A DNA stretch of 64,000 nt from Candidatus Leptovillus gracilis (GTDB lineage Bacteria > Chloroflexota > Anaerolineae > Promineifilales > Promineifilaceae): positions 1 to 64,000 of the forward strand of contig JADJXA010000003.1 of assembly GCA_016716065.1 (NCBI GenBank), read 5' to 3'. The notes beneath the pieces were generated by a model. That model was given only the letters and a program-made list of their open reading frames with translations, was not told the origin of the DNA and did not search any database. Each line of letters begins with the position of its first letter. The first letter of the stretch is position 1. The translations under genes and the position numbers were made by a program. Shown one piece after another: positions 34,256-43,490 of the stretch.

Positions 34256-37200
34256 CTAGGGGCGCACTATCAGAGGCAGATACACCCGCCGCTGCGTACT
34301 GATCTGCGCCTGGAGCGGCTCGGAAACGCCGCCGCCATATTTCACGTAGGCCGCCACGCGGTAATTGCCACCGGCGACGGCCGTTGTATCCCAAATATCG
34401 CTCAGGTTCAGGGTTGCCCCTGGAGCCAGCGCCGTGATGGTATGAGTGAACTCGTCCGTTACCAGCAGGCCGTCGGCGCTTTGCACCTGAATCACGGCCG
34501 TTCCCGTCAACGCCACATCCCCACTGTTACGGAAGCTAAACGCCAGCATGATGTCATCGCCGGGCTGGAAGAAGTCGGGAACGGCCGTTAGCGCCACCCC
34601 TTCACCCGCCAGCACGCCCACGCGGAACTCCGTCGTTTCGCTGTCCAGCAGATTGCCCTGCAAGTCACGCAGCCGCACTTCGGCGCGATACACGCCCGGC
34701 GTGACGCCGGCGGCGTCCCAGGCCAGGTCCAGGCTGGCCGGACCGCTGAGGTCGCTCAGCAGGCGCAGCGGCAGCCCTCCCACGCTCTCCTCAATGACGA
34801 GCGGTTTGATTGCCGCTTCCACCACCACGTCCTGCGCCGCGCCGTCGTTGTGCAGGCTGAGGTTGAACACGGCCGTTTCCCCCACCCCCACCGCGTCAAT
34901 TTCCGCCAGCCAGGCGTCAATCTGCACGTCGGCGGCCAGCGTGTCCACGGTGAAGAGGAAGTCCCGGTAATACAGGGCGTCGGTTGTGTCCACGTTGTAG
35001 AAGAAGGGATAAACTGCCAGCCACAACGTCGAACTGCCGTCGCTGTTTTCTTCCACCTGCCAGTCAAACTTTTGCGCCAGGTCGGGAACCCAGCCGGCCG
35101 TGTCCAGCGGGTCGGGCGCGGGCAGCACAGGGCAGCCTTCACAGTCCATGCCCGGCGCGGTCACTGGCAGATTCAGCCCGCTGATGACGGTGGGCGTGCC
35201 CAGGGTAGTGAGGTGAACGGCCGTTACCCGCTGCCCCGCCGGATAATCCACCCGCGCACTCCAGTACGGGGTCTGGAAGCCGCCCGGCGTCAGCCGCAGC
35301 AGGCCGCCAGGGATTTCCACCTGGTCGTAACCGTCCACCGTCGTCACGGTGAAGTTGGGGATTTGGAGGGGCAGTTGGGCGGCGGGGGCCGAAGTGGGGG
35401 TCACAGCTGCCAGCACACTCCCGCTCGTCTGCCCATACTTGGGGCAGCCATACAGGTTGTACTCATACGCCCACAACTTCTCGTGGTCAAACGATTCCCA
35501 ACCGCTGTCGGTGTCCCAAACGGCGATCTTGGTATTGTTGAAGGCCACGCCGATGGAATCCGTCACCGGCCAGCGGCGGAAAAACGCCTTGGCCGCATAG
35601 CTGTTGGTACTCCGCTCCGAAATCTCCGTCGAGCCGATATAGGCCGCGCCGCCATATTCCAGGAACGCTTCGGCCAGGTTGTAATCGCCGTCTCGCTCGT
35701 AGTTGCCCGCCAGACAGGCCACGCCAAAGCCAAAGGGAGCGCTGTTGCCCTGGGCCAGATTCAGCGACGAGACATTGCCCGACGTCAGCATCCCGCCCCA
35801 ATTGTCGGTATTGCCGTGGTCGCGGAACAGCAGCACATCCTGGTTGATGGCCCACGGCTTCCAGACGTTGAAGTCGGTTTCATCACCGCCAGGGTTTTGC
35901 GCCGCGTGGAAGCGCGTCACCGCCCAACCTTCGCCTTGCAGAATGTCTCGGATGATGTTGACCGTCGGTATAAATTGGCTCTCATCGCCATCGCCGCTGC
36001 CACTGACCAGCAGGGCGTGGGAGCGGTTAAAGGTGCGCCCGCCCGTGCCTTCGTAGACGTTGATGATCAGGCTCAGCGGCGTTTGCAGCGCCGCCGCATC
36101 GTTGCCGATGATGCGCCCCACCACCAGTTCCGGCCGCGCCGTGTTGCCGCCGGTGTTGGCATAAGGCAGGTCGCTTTCGTACACGTGGTCGGGGATGCCA
36201 GCGTAGGTGGTGAAGTGGCTCTCGCCCACGTAGAAGGAGGGCACAATCTCCGTCTCGCCGACGATGAGCATGTAGCCTTTGTTTTTCACGCCGAAGTTGG
36301 GATGCAGGCTGGCGGTCCAATGCAGCCCTTTGCGCGGGTCTACCAGCCGGTCCAGCAGCAAGCTGTTCTGGCTGTCCAGGTAGCCCAAGACGCCGTTTTT
36401 CAGCGAGGCCAGGTGGGCCATCTGCCCCAGCAAGGCGGGAACCTGATTGATTCCGTACAGGGACAGCAGTTGGGCGGGATTTGTCACCAGTACGTAGTCG
36501 CTGCCGCTGAAGGCAGCGGCCACCATGTCGGTCAGGGCTGTCAGCGGGCCGCCGTCGCCATCGTAGACGAACTGATTCACGCGCACCAGACTTTTGTGCT
36601 GCACGGTGGCAGTGGGACTGCCATTGCGCCAGACAATCAGCATCGGCTGGCTGCCGATGGCGTAGCTGGCGCTGTTCTCAAACAGCAGCGGCGACATGAT
36701 ATATTGGAAGATGTATTCCTGGCCGGGCAGAATGCGCACCGGGCTGCCGCTGGCTTCCAGGTTGATGACACTGGCGCGGGTGGTGGGGGTGTAGGTATAC
36801 GGCCGTGCCGCATAATCGCCGCTAAAGGCTTTACTGGCGTGCTGGAAACCGGTGGCGTTGTCGAACACGTTTTCGATGTAGGCCGCCATCACGCCCTGGT
36901 TGCGCAGGCGCACGGCTACCTGAAAATAGCTGCCCACGCGGGTCACGCTGCGCGAAACCACCAGATTGGCCGACCCCTGTTCCACGTGCAGCACCTGTTG
37001 GTCGCAGCGCCAATCGCTGCCGCTGCCCACCAGGCCGCACACTTCCAGCGTGTGGTCGCCCAGGCTCAGGCCGCCCACGTTCAGGTCGTAGGTGGTGATG
37101 AGGCCGGCGGGCGATTGCGTGCTTTGCGTCACGCCATTCAGCTTAAAGCGGAGCGAGTTCACCGGCGACACCACTTCGCTGCACAGCACCGGCGACACGC

Positions 37201-40051
37201 CGGGCGGCGTATTAGCCACCGGAACGTAAGGCGACGTGCAGCCCCAGGCAAACTTCGCCCCATAAGCCGTCACCGGCAGGCGGGCGTCGGCGGGCGTGGT
37301 GGGGTCGGGAGTGTAGACCAACTGTTCATCGGCCGGGCCGTGGACGGTAGCCGGGGCGGGCCGGTTGGGCACAACAACAGTCGTCGTCTGGACCGTTACA
37401 GCACCGCCCAAACTGTACGCCTGGACGCGCAGATCTTTGCTCTGGGCGAAGAATTGGGCCGGGGTCAGTCCCAAGGCGTGGGGCGACAGGTACACCTCGA
37501 ATACGTCGCCGTCGGGGCTGTAGTCGCGGCCGACCACCTGCCCATCCCAGAAGAAGCTCAGGCGGTCCATGCAGGCGGGATCGGTGACGCTGGCGCGCAA
37601 AGCCCAGAACTCGTAGGGGGTGTCCAGATATTTGGTCATGGTCAGGGAGCTGACGACCGGCGCGTCGCTGCACAGGGTGGCGGTGCGGAAGAACTGCTCC
37701 GGGCTGTTGCTGCGATTTTGCCCGCCATCCACCAGAATCACCTGGAAGCGGTAATCGCGGTCGGCTTGCAGGCCGCTGACGACGACCTGATGGGACAAAC
37801 CCGGCGTGCTGCTGAGGACGGGCGGGCCGTAGCTAAAGCCCTGGCCGCTGACGTAAACTTCGCCGGTGGTGGCTTCGCTGCTTTGCCAGGTGATGCGCGC
37901 CGTGTGTTCGGTGATCTGGTCTACGGTGGGGCCGCTGATGAAGGCCGGCGGGTTGAGGTCGCAGGCCCAGGTTTCTTCGCGGCAGTTGTTGGTTTCGCTG
38001 CCTTCGTCAATCAGGCCGGTGGCGTCGGCGCAGACTTTGATTTGCGCCGTCGTGCCGGTGCACTGCCAGGCATAGTCCACGTAAGCATCGCGCAGGCCGC
38101 CGGCGGGGATAAGGCCCGTGTACACACTCTGCCCCACCTCCACGTTATTGCGGAACAGCTTGACGACGTGGCCGGCCGGGGCCGCCGAGCCGCCCACGTT
38201 GCCCAGAATCAACCCCACGCGCTGCGCGGCGCTGTCGTACCACAGGCTGCCGGTCGTCAGGTCGGGCAGGTCGGCGCGGGACTGCACGGCGATGGTGTGC
38301 GTGCGCTGGAAGGCCGCGCCGCAGTTTGCGGCGGTGACGACAATCTCCTTGCTGCCCGCGTCGGGCCAAGTGTACTGCTTGTCGGCGGTGAGGCCACCGA
38401 CGATGGTTTGCGGCGTCTGGCCGGTGGCGGCCCAGGTGTAGGTGACGGGCAGGGTAGCGCCGGCCGGACTGGCGGCGGCGTTGAAGGTATAGAGCGTGCC
38501 GGTGATGCCCTGCGTTGGCCCGCTCAGGCTTAAATCGGTGAGGGGGGTAGAGCAGGCCGGCGGCGGGGTGCTGATGGTGACGGCGTGGCTGTCGCTGACG
38601 CTGCCGCCACAGCCGGTGACGGTGACGGCGACGGTTTTTGCGCCGGGGCTGTTCCAGGTGTAGGTGACGGCCGTTTCCGGCCCGCTGCTGGGCGTCTGGT
38701 CGGTGGCGCTCCAGGTGTAGGTGATGGGCAGGGTGGGGTCGCCGGTAACGGCCGTGTCAAACGTATAGGCCACGCCCGTGCTGCCCTGGGTGACGCCGCT
38801 GATGGTGACGCCGGTGGGCGGGTTGCAAATCGGCTCATAGCTGACGATGAGCCGCGCCGATTTGACGGCGGGCAGGGCGTAGAAGTAGTGGATATGGTCG
38901 TCGCTGCCGCCGGGACGCAGCAGCAGGCCATAGTTGGGGCGCAGCCCGCTGGCCCAGCCATCCACGATGTTGGTCACGTCCCACTGGCTCCAACTGTTGT
39001 AGATGGGCGTGGTGGGCGGGTCGCCGACGTTAACGGCCGTTGGCTTGTTGTTCCAGGTCACGGTCGCCGGGTTCCAATCGGCCAGGACCGCGTCCGGGTA
39101 GACGCTGAGCGCCAGCGGCGCATCGGGCGCGGAGGCCAGATTCAGCTCCGAGTACAGCTCCAATCGGGCGTCTGTGACCTGCACGTTGGCGGGCAGATCG
39201 GCGAGGTTGAACTTGAGCAGGGTGTGGGACTGGCTGCCGGTGCTGCTGACGCGGCCGACGCGCACGGTGGTATCGCCGTTGTAGTTGGTGGATGGCGCAG
39301 CCTGGTTGACCCAGGTGTCGGCCTGCACCGGAACCCAGAGGGGCGAGCCTGCGGTGGTGTAGGTGATTTGCAGGCGGGGCATGTTGAGCGTGCCGGCGTT
39401 GCGCGACTGCCAGTAGGCGGATTCTTGCAGGCCGGTCGTCAACCAGAAACCGTAGTTGGGATAGTCGCCGGCCGCCCAGCCGGCGACGGTGTTGCGCACG
39501 TCCCATTCGGTCCAGCCGGTGAGGACGTAGCTGGCAGGCGGGTCCCCGTGGTAAGAGGTTGCAGGACGATTGCCGTAGGTGACGGTGGTCTCACTCCAGG
39601 GCGCGTCTATGGCGTAGACGTTGATGGTGGAGTCGGCGGGGGAGTGGGGAACGGCCGTTTGCGCCATATTAAACTCAGAATAGAGGCGCAGGGTCGCAGT
39701 GAGGATCACGGCATTTTCCGGCAGTTCGCTCAGGTCAAACGCGACGAGGGTGCGTTTGAAGACATTGGCGGGGAAAACGCCGCTGAGACTCACTTGCAGG
39801 TCGGCGGCCGTGCCGTAGTTGGTGTTGGGATTGGCTGAAGAGACGTAGGTATCGGCGGTGGCGAAGAGGGTGGTTTGGAATTGGGGCGCGGTGGGGGAGA
39901 GGGGAACGGCCGTTGCCGGTGTTGTCTCGTTAACAGGCGGCGGCGCGATGGTTTGCGCCTGGCTGGCAGGCGTGACAAAAAAACTCCATAGAACCAACGC
40001 TACAAAGGCGCAAAAACCAGCAGACCAGAGCAGAAAGCGGGTTTGTTTCAT
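34256..40051 (-). CDS. Giant secreted gingipain-like C25 cysteine peptidase
   Basis: A 1,931-residue exported protein. Start at ATG 40051 (MKQTRFLLWSAGF), with AGGAGG before it. After a signal peptide come two DNRLRE/CBM96-like domains (about 60-215 and 240-405), each opening with an AD(T)YV/TWV...TNY pattern. Two PKD-like domains (407-590), a CARDB domain (595-700), an FN3-like domain (700-790) and further Ig-like folds follow. The C25 peptidase (about 1185-1540) has the catalytic His in FRDHGNTDNWGG (1412) and Cys in GVACLAGNYE (1446); the 34-residue gap matches gingipains. More CARDB-type folds lead to the end RRVYLPLIVRP. It probably digests extracellular protein or adheres to surfaces. 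Confidence 0.9.
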   Translation of the reverse strand: MKQTRFLLWSAGFCAFVALVLWSFFVTPASQAQTIAPPPVNETTPATAVPLSPTAPQFQTTLFATADTYVSSANPNTNYGTAADLQVSLSGVFPANVFKRTLVAFDLSELPENAVILTATLRLYSEFNMAQTAVPHSPADSTINVYAIDAPWSETTVTYGNRPATSYHGDPPASYVLTGWTEWDVRNTVAGWAAGDYPNYGFWLTTGLQESAYWQSRNAGTLNMPRLQITYTTAGSPLWVPVQADTWVNQAAPSTNYNGDTTVRVGRVSSTGSQSHTLLKFNLADLPANVQVTDARLELYSELNLASAPDAPLALSVYPDAVLADWNPATVTWNNKPTAVNVGDPPTTPIYNSWSQWDVTNIVDGWASGLRPNYGLLLRPGGSDDHIHYFYALPAVKSARLIVSYEPICNPPTGVTISGVTQGSTGVAYTFDTAVTGDPTLPITYTWSATDQTPSSGPETAVTYTWNSPGAKTVAVTVTGCGGSVSDSHAVTISTPPPACSTPLTDLSLSGPTQGITGTLYTFNAAASPAGATLPVTYTWAATGQTPQTIVGGLTADKQYTWPDAGSKEIVVTAANCGAAFQRTHTIAVQSRADLPDLTTGSLWYDSAAQRVGLILGNVGGSAAPAGHVVKLFRNNVEVGQSVYTGLIPAGGLRDAYVDYAWQCTGTTAQIKVCADATGLIDEGSETNNCREETWACDLNPPAFISGPTVDQITEHTARITWQSSEATTGEVYVSGQGFSYGPPVLSSTPGLSHQVVVSGLQADRDYRFQVILVDGGQNRSNSPEQFFRTATLCSDAPVVSSLTMTKYLDTPYEFWALRASVTDPACMDRLSFFWDGQVVGRDYSPDGDVFEVYLSPHALGLTPAQFFAQSKDLRVQAYSLGGAVTVQTTTVVVPNRPAPATVHGPADEQLVYTPDPTTPADARLPVTAYGAKFAWGCTSPYVPVANTPPGVSPVLCSEVVSPVNSLRFKLNGVTQSTQSPAGLITTYDLNVGGLSLGDHTLEVCGLVGSGSDWRCDQQVLHVEQGSANLVVSRSVTRVGSYFQVAVRLRNQGVMAAYIENVFDNATGFQHASKAFSGDYAARPYTYTPTTRASVINLEASGSPVRILPGQEYIFQYIMSPLLFENSASYAIGSQPMLIVWRNGSPTATVQHKSLVRVNQFVYDGDGGPLTALTDMVAAAFSGSDYVLVTNPAQLLSLYGINQVPALLGQMAHLASLKNGVLGYLDSQNSLLLDRLVDPRKGLHWTASLHPNFGVKNKGYMLIVGETEIVPSFYVGESHFTTYAGIPDHVYESDLPYANTGGNTARPELVVGRIIGNDAAALQTPLSLIINVYEGTGGRTFNRSHALLVSGSGDGDESQFIPTVNIIRDILQGEGWAVTRFHAAQNPGGDETDFNVWKPWAINQDVLLFRDHGNTDNWGGMLTSGNVSSLNLAQGNSAPFGFGVACLAGNYERDGDYNLAEAFLEYGGAAYIGSTEISERSTNSYAAKAFFRRWPVTDSIGVAFNNTKIAVWDTDSGWESFDHEKLWAYEYNLYGCPKYGQTSGSVLAAVTPTSAPAAQLPLQIPNFTVTTVDGYDQVEIPGGLLRLTPGGFQTPYWSARVDYPAGQRVTAVHLTTLGTPTVISGLNLPVTAPGMDCEGCPVLPAPDPLDTAGWVPDLAQKFDWQVEENSDGSSTLWLAVYPFFYNVDTTDALYYRDFLFTVDTLAADVQIDAWLAEIDAVGVGETAVFNLSLHNDGAAQDVVVEAAIKPLVIEESVGGLPLRLLSDLSGPASLDLAWDAAGVTPGVYRAEVRLRDLQGNLLDSETTEFRVGVLAGEGVALTAVPDFFQPGDDIMLAFSFRNSGDVALTGTAVIQVQSADGLLVTDEFTHTITALAPGATLNLSDIWDTTAVAGGNYRVAAYVKYGGGVSEPLQAQISTQRRVYLPLIVRP

Positions 40052-40336
40052 GCAGGCATCCTCCTGGGCCAACCATCAGATGGCGGCGATAAGTTGCAGG
40101 TCAAGGGGATGGCCGTACACACCGGCGCTCCCTGACCGGACAGTAAACAGCAAGTATGCGGTTAGATTAACAAGTTGTCGTCAAAGAATCGTCAAATCCG
40201 ATCTTTGTCTTGGCCCGGTATTGCCGCCTTCCTCCGCGCGGTCACAGGAATTGTTTCGAGAGTTCAGTTCCGATTCTTTACACAATCTTTAAAAACGCTT
40301 GCCCTTTTCTTTAAACAGAGGACGTATACTGCCCGC

Positions 40337-40867
40337 ATGAAAAAATCAGCTCTGACCATCTTTGTCACCGCGGCCGTAACGGCCGTTCTCCTCTTCATCC
40401 TCTTTATCTTCCTCATGCCCACCCTCGGCCCGCGCTTTATGCACCCCCTGATGGCCGGAAATATGCCTGAAAACAGGCCAGCGGCCATGGCCGCCATGAT
40501 GAACAGCGCCGCGCCGGCCGAACTGGACACCGCCGCCGACCGCCTCACCGACAATGGCCTGTTCAACGTCTCCTACAGCAGCGACCTCGACCCCATCGCC
40601 ATCAACCAGATGCACAGTTGGACGCTGCTGGTGACCACGCCCGACGGACAGCCGGTGGCAGACGCCATCATCCTGGTAGACGGCGGTATGCCCCAACACG
40701 GTCACGGCCTACCGACGCAGCCGCAGGTGACGGAATATTTGGGAAACGGCCGTTATCGCGTCGAAGGATTGCGCTTCCAGATGGGCGGCTGGTGGGAAGT
40801 CAAGTTCGACATCACCGCCGCTGACCAAAACGACGCCATCACCTTCAACCTCGCTTTGGCTGGATAA
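40337..40867 (+). CDS. YtkA/FixH-like membrane-anchored protein
   Basis: A 176-residue protein. An N-terminal membrane anchor (LTIFVTAAVTAVLLFILFIF) is followed by a Met-rich stretch (MHPLMAGNMPENRPAAMAAM and on) that could bind copper. The YtkA-like beta-sandwich has HSWTLLVTTPDGQPVADAII, the motif GGMPQHGHGLPT with two His, and NGRYRVEGLRFQMGGWWEV. Such domains occur in copper and cytochrome-related proteins. It is 32 bases upstream of the DUF411 gene and close to the di-haem peroxidase. The three fit a copper/redox group. Confidence 0.8.
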   Translation: MKKSALTIFVTAAVTAVLLFILFIFLMPTLGPRFMHPLMAGNMPENRPAAMAAMMNSAAPAELDTAADRLTDNGLFNVSYSSDLDPIAINQMHSWTLLVTTPDGQPVADAIILVDGGMPQHGHGLPTQPQVTEYLGNGRYRVEGLRFQMGGWWEVKFDITAADQNDAITFNLALAG

Positions 40868-40899
40868 ATTATTTTCGAATAACCCACAAGGAAAAACAT

Positions 40900-41379
40900 A
40901 TGAAACAATTGCTCCGTTTATTCGCTTTTCTGCTGCTGGCAGCGCCGCTGTTGGCCGCCTGCGCCGCTGACCAACCGCAACCTGTCAGCAACCCGGATGG
41001 GCCGGTGGTACAGGTTTTCCACCCACCCACCTGAGGCTGCTGTGGCGATTGGATAGCGTACATGTTGGAAAATGGTTTTAATGTAGAAGAAATTCCGGTG
41101 CAAGACGCCAACACCATTAAAGAACAACACCAGGTTCCAAAGACACTCTATTCCTGCCACACCGCCATCGTCGATGGCTACGTGATAGAAGGACATGTTC
41201 CCGCCGCTGAAATAAACCGCTTACTGGCTGAACGACCCGCTGTAGCGGGCCTGGCCGTGCCCGGAATGCCGATTGGTTCACCCGGCATGGAAGTTCCCGG
41301 CGGTGAAGTGCAGCCGTATGATGTGTTCACCTTCGACCAAAACGGCAATACCGAGGTATATGCCAGTTATGGACAGTAA
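40900..41379 (+). CDS. DUF411 metal-binding lipoprotein with in-frame TGA
   Basis: The frame from ATG 40900 (AAGGA upstream) gives a lipoprotein signal peptide ending in LLAAC (Cys21), then VVQVFHPPT, a TGA at 41032-41034 (codon 45), GCCGDWIAYMLENGF and a full DUF411 domain to 41379. DUF411 proteins begin with PTCGCCxxW, so the TGA stands exactly where the first Cys belongs. It may be a selenocysteine codon, a TGC-to-TGA nonsense mutation or a base error. The body after the stop shows no other damage and includes VPKTLYSCHTAIVDGYVIEG and HVPAAEINRLL. Relatives bind copper-like metals. Confidence 0.75.
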
Positions 41380-41410
41380 ACAATCGTCGTAAGAACAACA
41401 TACCCTTTTC

Positions 41411-41444
41411 TAGATTGGACCAATCTTGGAGATTGGTCCAATCT
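41411..41444. repeat. Dispersed AGATTGG palindrome, copy 3
   Basis: TAGATTGGACCAATCT and AGATTGGTCCAATCT repeated in tandem, as in 12122 and 16325 but without the TCTAGAAATTACAT flank. It sits between the DUF411 gene and the peroxidase gene. Confidence 0.8.
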
Positions 41445-41481
41445 TTGCCACGCCAGACCTGGTAACTGCCGGTAAACCCTC

Positions 41482-42708
41482 ATGCTCCGATCCAAATTAA
41501 CACTTATTCTGCTTGCCATCCTTATCGTGATGGGTATAGGCGCGGCGCTCTACGCTTTTTGGCCGCGTGCTGACCGCTGGACAGAGGCCGAAACCGCCAC
41601 GCTGCGCACCCTGTGGCTCGGCAGCCTGCCGCCGCTGCCCGCCGATCCCTCCAACCAATTCGCCGACAATCCGGCCGCCGCCGCTCTGGGCGAAAGCCTG
41701 TTTTTTGATGTGCGTTTCAGCAGTAATGGGCAAGTCTCTTGCGGCGAGTGTCACCTGCCGCAGTTGGGTTTTCAGGATGGGCTGCCGCTGGCGCAGGGCG
41801 TGGGCACAGCCAACCGGCGCACCATGCCCATCGCTGGAACCGCCTACAGCCCGTGGCTGTTTTGGGACGGCCGTAAAGACAGCCAGTGGGCGCAGGCGCT
41901 GGGTCCGCTGGAAAATCCGGTGGAGCATGGCGGCACGCGGGCGCAATACGCCCACCTCATCGCCGCCCATTACCGCGCCGAATATGAAGCGCTGTTTGGC
42001 CCGCTGCCCAATCTAAGCGGCCTGCCCACTGCTGCCGGCCCGGTGGACGAACCGTCTGCCCGCGCCGCCTGGGAAGCGTTGTCCTCCGCCGACCAGGAGA
42101 CCATCACCCGCATCTTTGTCAACGTGGGCAAAGCCATTGCCGCCTACGAGCGCACGTTGCTGCCCGCCCCCACCCGCTTTGACGCCTATGTGGCGGCGGT
42201 GTTGGCCGGAGATACACGGGCAATGAACGCCGCCTTCACGGATGACGAAGCGGCTGGACTGCGCCTGTTCATGGGCGAAGCCAACTGCATCCGCTGCCAC
42301 AACGGCCCTTTGCTGACCGACAATGATTTTCACAACACGGCCGTTCCTGCCATCCCCAATCTGCCGGAAGACACAGGCCGCGCCGCCGGCGCCGTGCAGG
42401 TGTTGGCCGACGAGTTCAACTGCCTCAGCCCCTACAGCGACGCCGCGCCGGAGCAGTGCGCCGAACTGCGCTTTATGCTCAGTGAAGGGGAGCAGTTAAT
42501 GCGCGCCTACAAACCGCCCAGTCTGCGCGGCGCAGCCCAACGGGCGCCCTACATGCACGCCGGTCAGTTTGCCACCCTGGAAGAAACGCTGGCGCACTAC
42601 AACGCCGCGCCCGCCGCCCCCGCCGGTCACAGCGAACTGGAACCCCTCGCCCTTACCGCCACCGAATTAAACCAACTGCTGGCCTTTTTGCGGACGTTGA
42701 ATGAGTAA
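41482..42708 (+). CDS. Di-haem cytochrome c peroxidase / MauG family
   Basis: A 408-residue exported protein with an N-terminal membrane segment (TLILLAILIVMGIGAALYAF). Two c-haem sites are present: CGECH at 87-91 and CIRCH at 269-273. Between them NRRTMPIAGTAYSPWLFWDG and LGPLENPVEHGG are typical of the CcpA/MauG group. Late YMHAGQFATLEETLAHYNA is the C-terminal haem environment. It would reduce hydrogen peroxide or oxidise a partner at the outer face of the membrane. It lies near the YtkA and DUF411 genes. Confidence 0.9.
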   Translation: MLRSKLTLILLAILIVMGIGAALYAFWPRADRWTEAETATLRTLWLGSLPPLPADPSNQFADNPAAAALGESLFFDVRFSSNGQVSCGECHLPQLGFQDGLPLAQGVGTANRRTMPIAGTAYSPWLFWDGRKDSQWAQALGPLENPVEHGGTRAQYAHLIAAHYRAEYEALFGPLPNLSGLPTAAGPVDEPSARAAWEALSSADQETITRIFVNVGKAIAAYERTLLPAPTRFDAYVAAVLAGDTRAMNAAFTDDEAAGLRLFMGEANCIRCHNGPLLTDNDFHNTAVPAIPNLPEDTGRAAGAVQVLADEFNCLSPYSDAAPEQCAELRFMLSEGEQLMRAYKPPSLRGAAQRAPYMHAGQFATLEETLAHYNAAPAAPAGHSELEPLALTATELNQLLAFLRTLNE

Positions 42709-42710
42709 GA

Positions 42711-42779
42711 GCGAGAGTACAGAGCAAGAGCTAGAGGCTGATATAATCGCTGCCTCTAGCTCTTGCTCTATACTCTAGC
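42711..42779. terminator. Strong hairpin after the peroxidase gene
   Basis: AGAGCAAGAGCTAGAGGC pairs perfectly with GCCTCTAGCTCTTGCTCT around a 13-base loop, and the stem extends outward with one mismatch to about 27 bp. It lacks a clean T-run, so either termination or a dispersed inverted repeat is possible. It separates the peroxidase from the two-component operon. Confidence 0.6.
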
Positions 42780-42788
42780 TTCCGAGGG

Positions 42789-43466
42789 ATGATGTCCGCA
42801 AAAATATTGATTGTTGACGATGAACAAAGCATTCTCAATCTGGTGACGGCTTATTTGCGGCCAGAGGGGTATGAGGTGGAAACGGCCGTGAACGGCCGTT
42901 CTGCCCTCCCCCTCTTTCGCAGCTTCCAGCCTGACCTGGTGGTGCTGGACATCATGCTGCCCGGCATGGATGGGCTGGAACTGCTGGCCCAACTGCGCCG
43001 CGAATCCGATGTGTACGTTATCCTGCTTACGGCTAAAAACGAGGAGACCGATAAGCTGGTGGGGCTGGCTGTTGGCGCGGATGATTACCTGACAAAGCCA
43101 TTCAGCCCGCGTGAATTGGTGGCCCGCATCAAGGCCGCCCTGCGCCGTTTGCAAAGCGGCGGCGGCGTCCCGGAAAGCCAGGTAATGCAGTTTGCACACC
43201 TGCGCCTGGACATCGCCGCCCGCCGCGTCTGGGCTGATGGGCAAGAAGTTGAGCTGACCGGCACCGAATTCGACCTGCTCAAAGTCTTGGCCGAACATCG
43301 CGGTCTGGTCATCAGCCGGGAACAGCTTTTGGAAAAAGTATGGGGGCAAAATTTCTTCGGCGAAATCCGTGTGGTAGACGTTCACCTGGGGCATGTGCGC
43401 CAAAAGTTAGGGCCGCATCACGCCATTGTCACGGTGCGCGGCGTCGGGTATCGTTTTGAGCCATAA
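42789..43466 (+). CDS. OmpR/PhoB-type response regulator
   Basis: A 225-residue regulator. Receiver domain with the acidic pair in ILIVDDEQ, phospho-accepting Asp54 in LVVLDIMLPGMDG, and Lys in DDYLTKPFSPREL. The winged helix has VELTGTEFDLLKVLAEHRGL and VRGVGYRFEP at the end. Two ATGs are adjacent, 42789 and 42792, with GAGGG close by. It is 24 bases upstream of its sensor kinase. The trigger is unknown; the copper/redox genes just before it may be targets (inference). Confidence 0.93.
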   Translation: MMSAKILIVDDEQSILNLVTAYLRPEGYEVETAVNGRSALPLFRSFQPDLVVLDIMLPGMDGLELLAQLRRESDVYVILLTAKNEETDKLVGLAVGADDYLTKPFSPRELVARIKAALRRLQSGGGVPESQVMQFAHLRLDIAARRVWADGQEVELTGTEFDLLKVLAEHRGLVISREQLLEKVWGQNFFGEIRVVDVHLGHVRQKLGPHHAIVTVRGVGYRFEP

Positions 43467-43490
43467 CCCGAAGGCCGGACTATATCTAAC

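Noticed and set aside
34850..38533. 1,227-codon open frame on the plus strand
   Set aside because: It is antisense to the C25 peptidase, has no domain pattern and reflects GC-rich third positions of the real gene.
41030..41090. Convincing bacterial SECIS hairpin after the DUF411 TGA
   Set aside because: Only a weak, slightly distant stem could be drawn by eye, so it is not listed as a feature.
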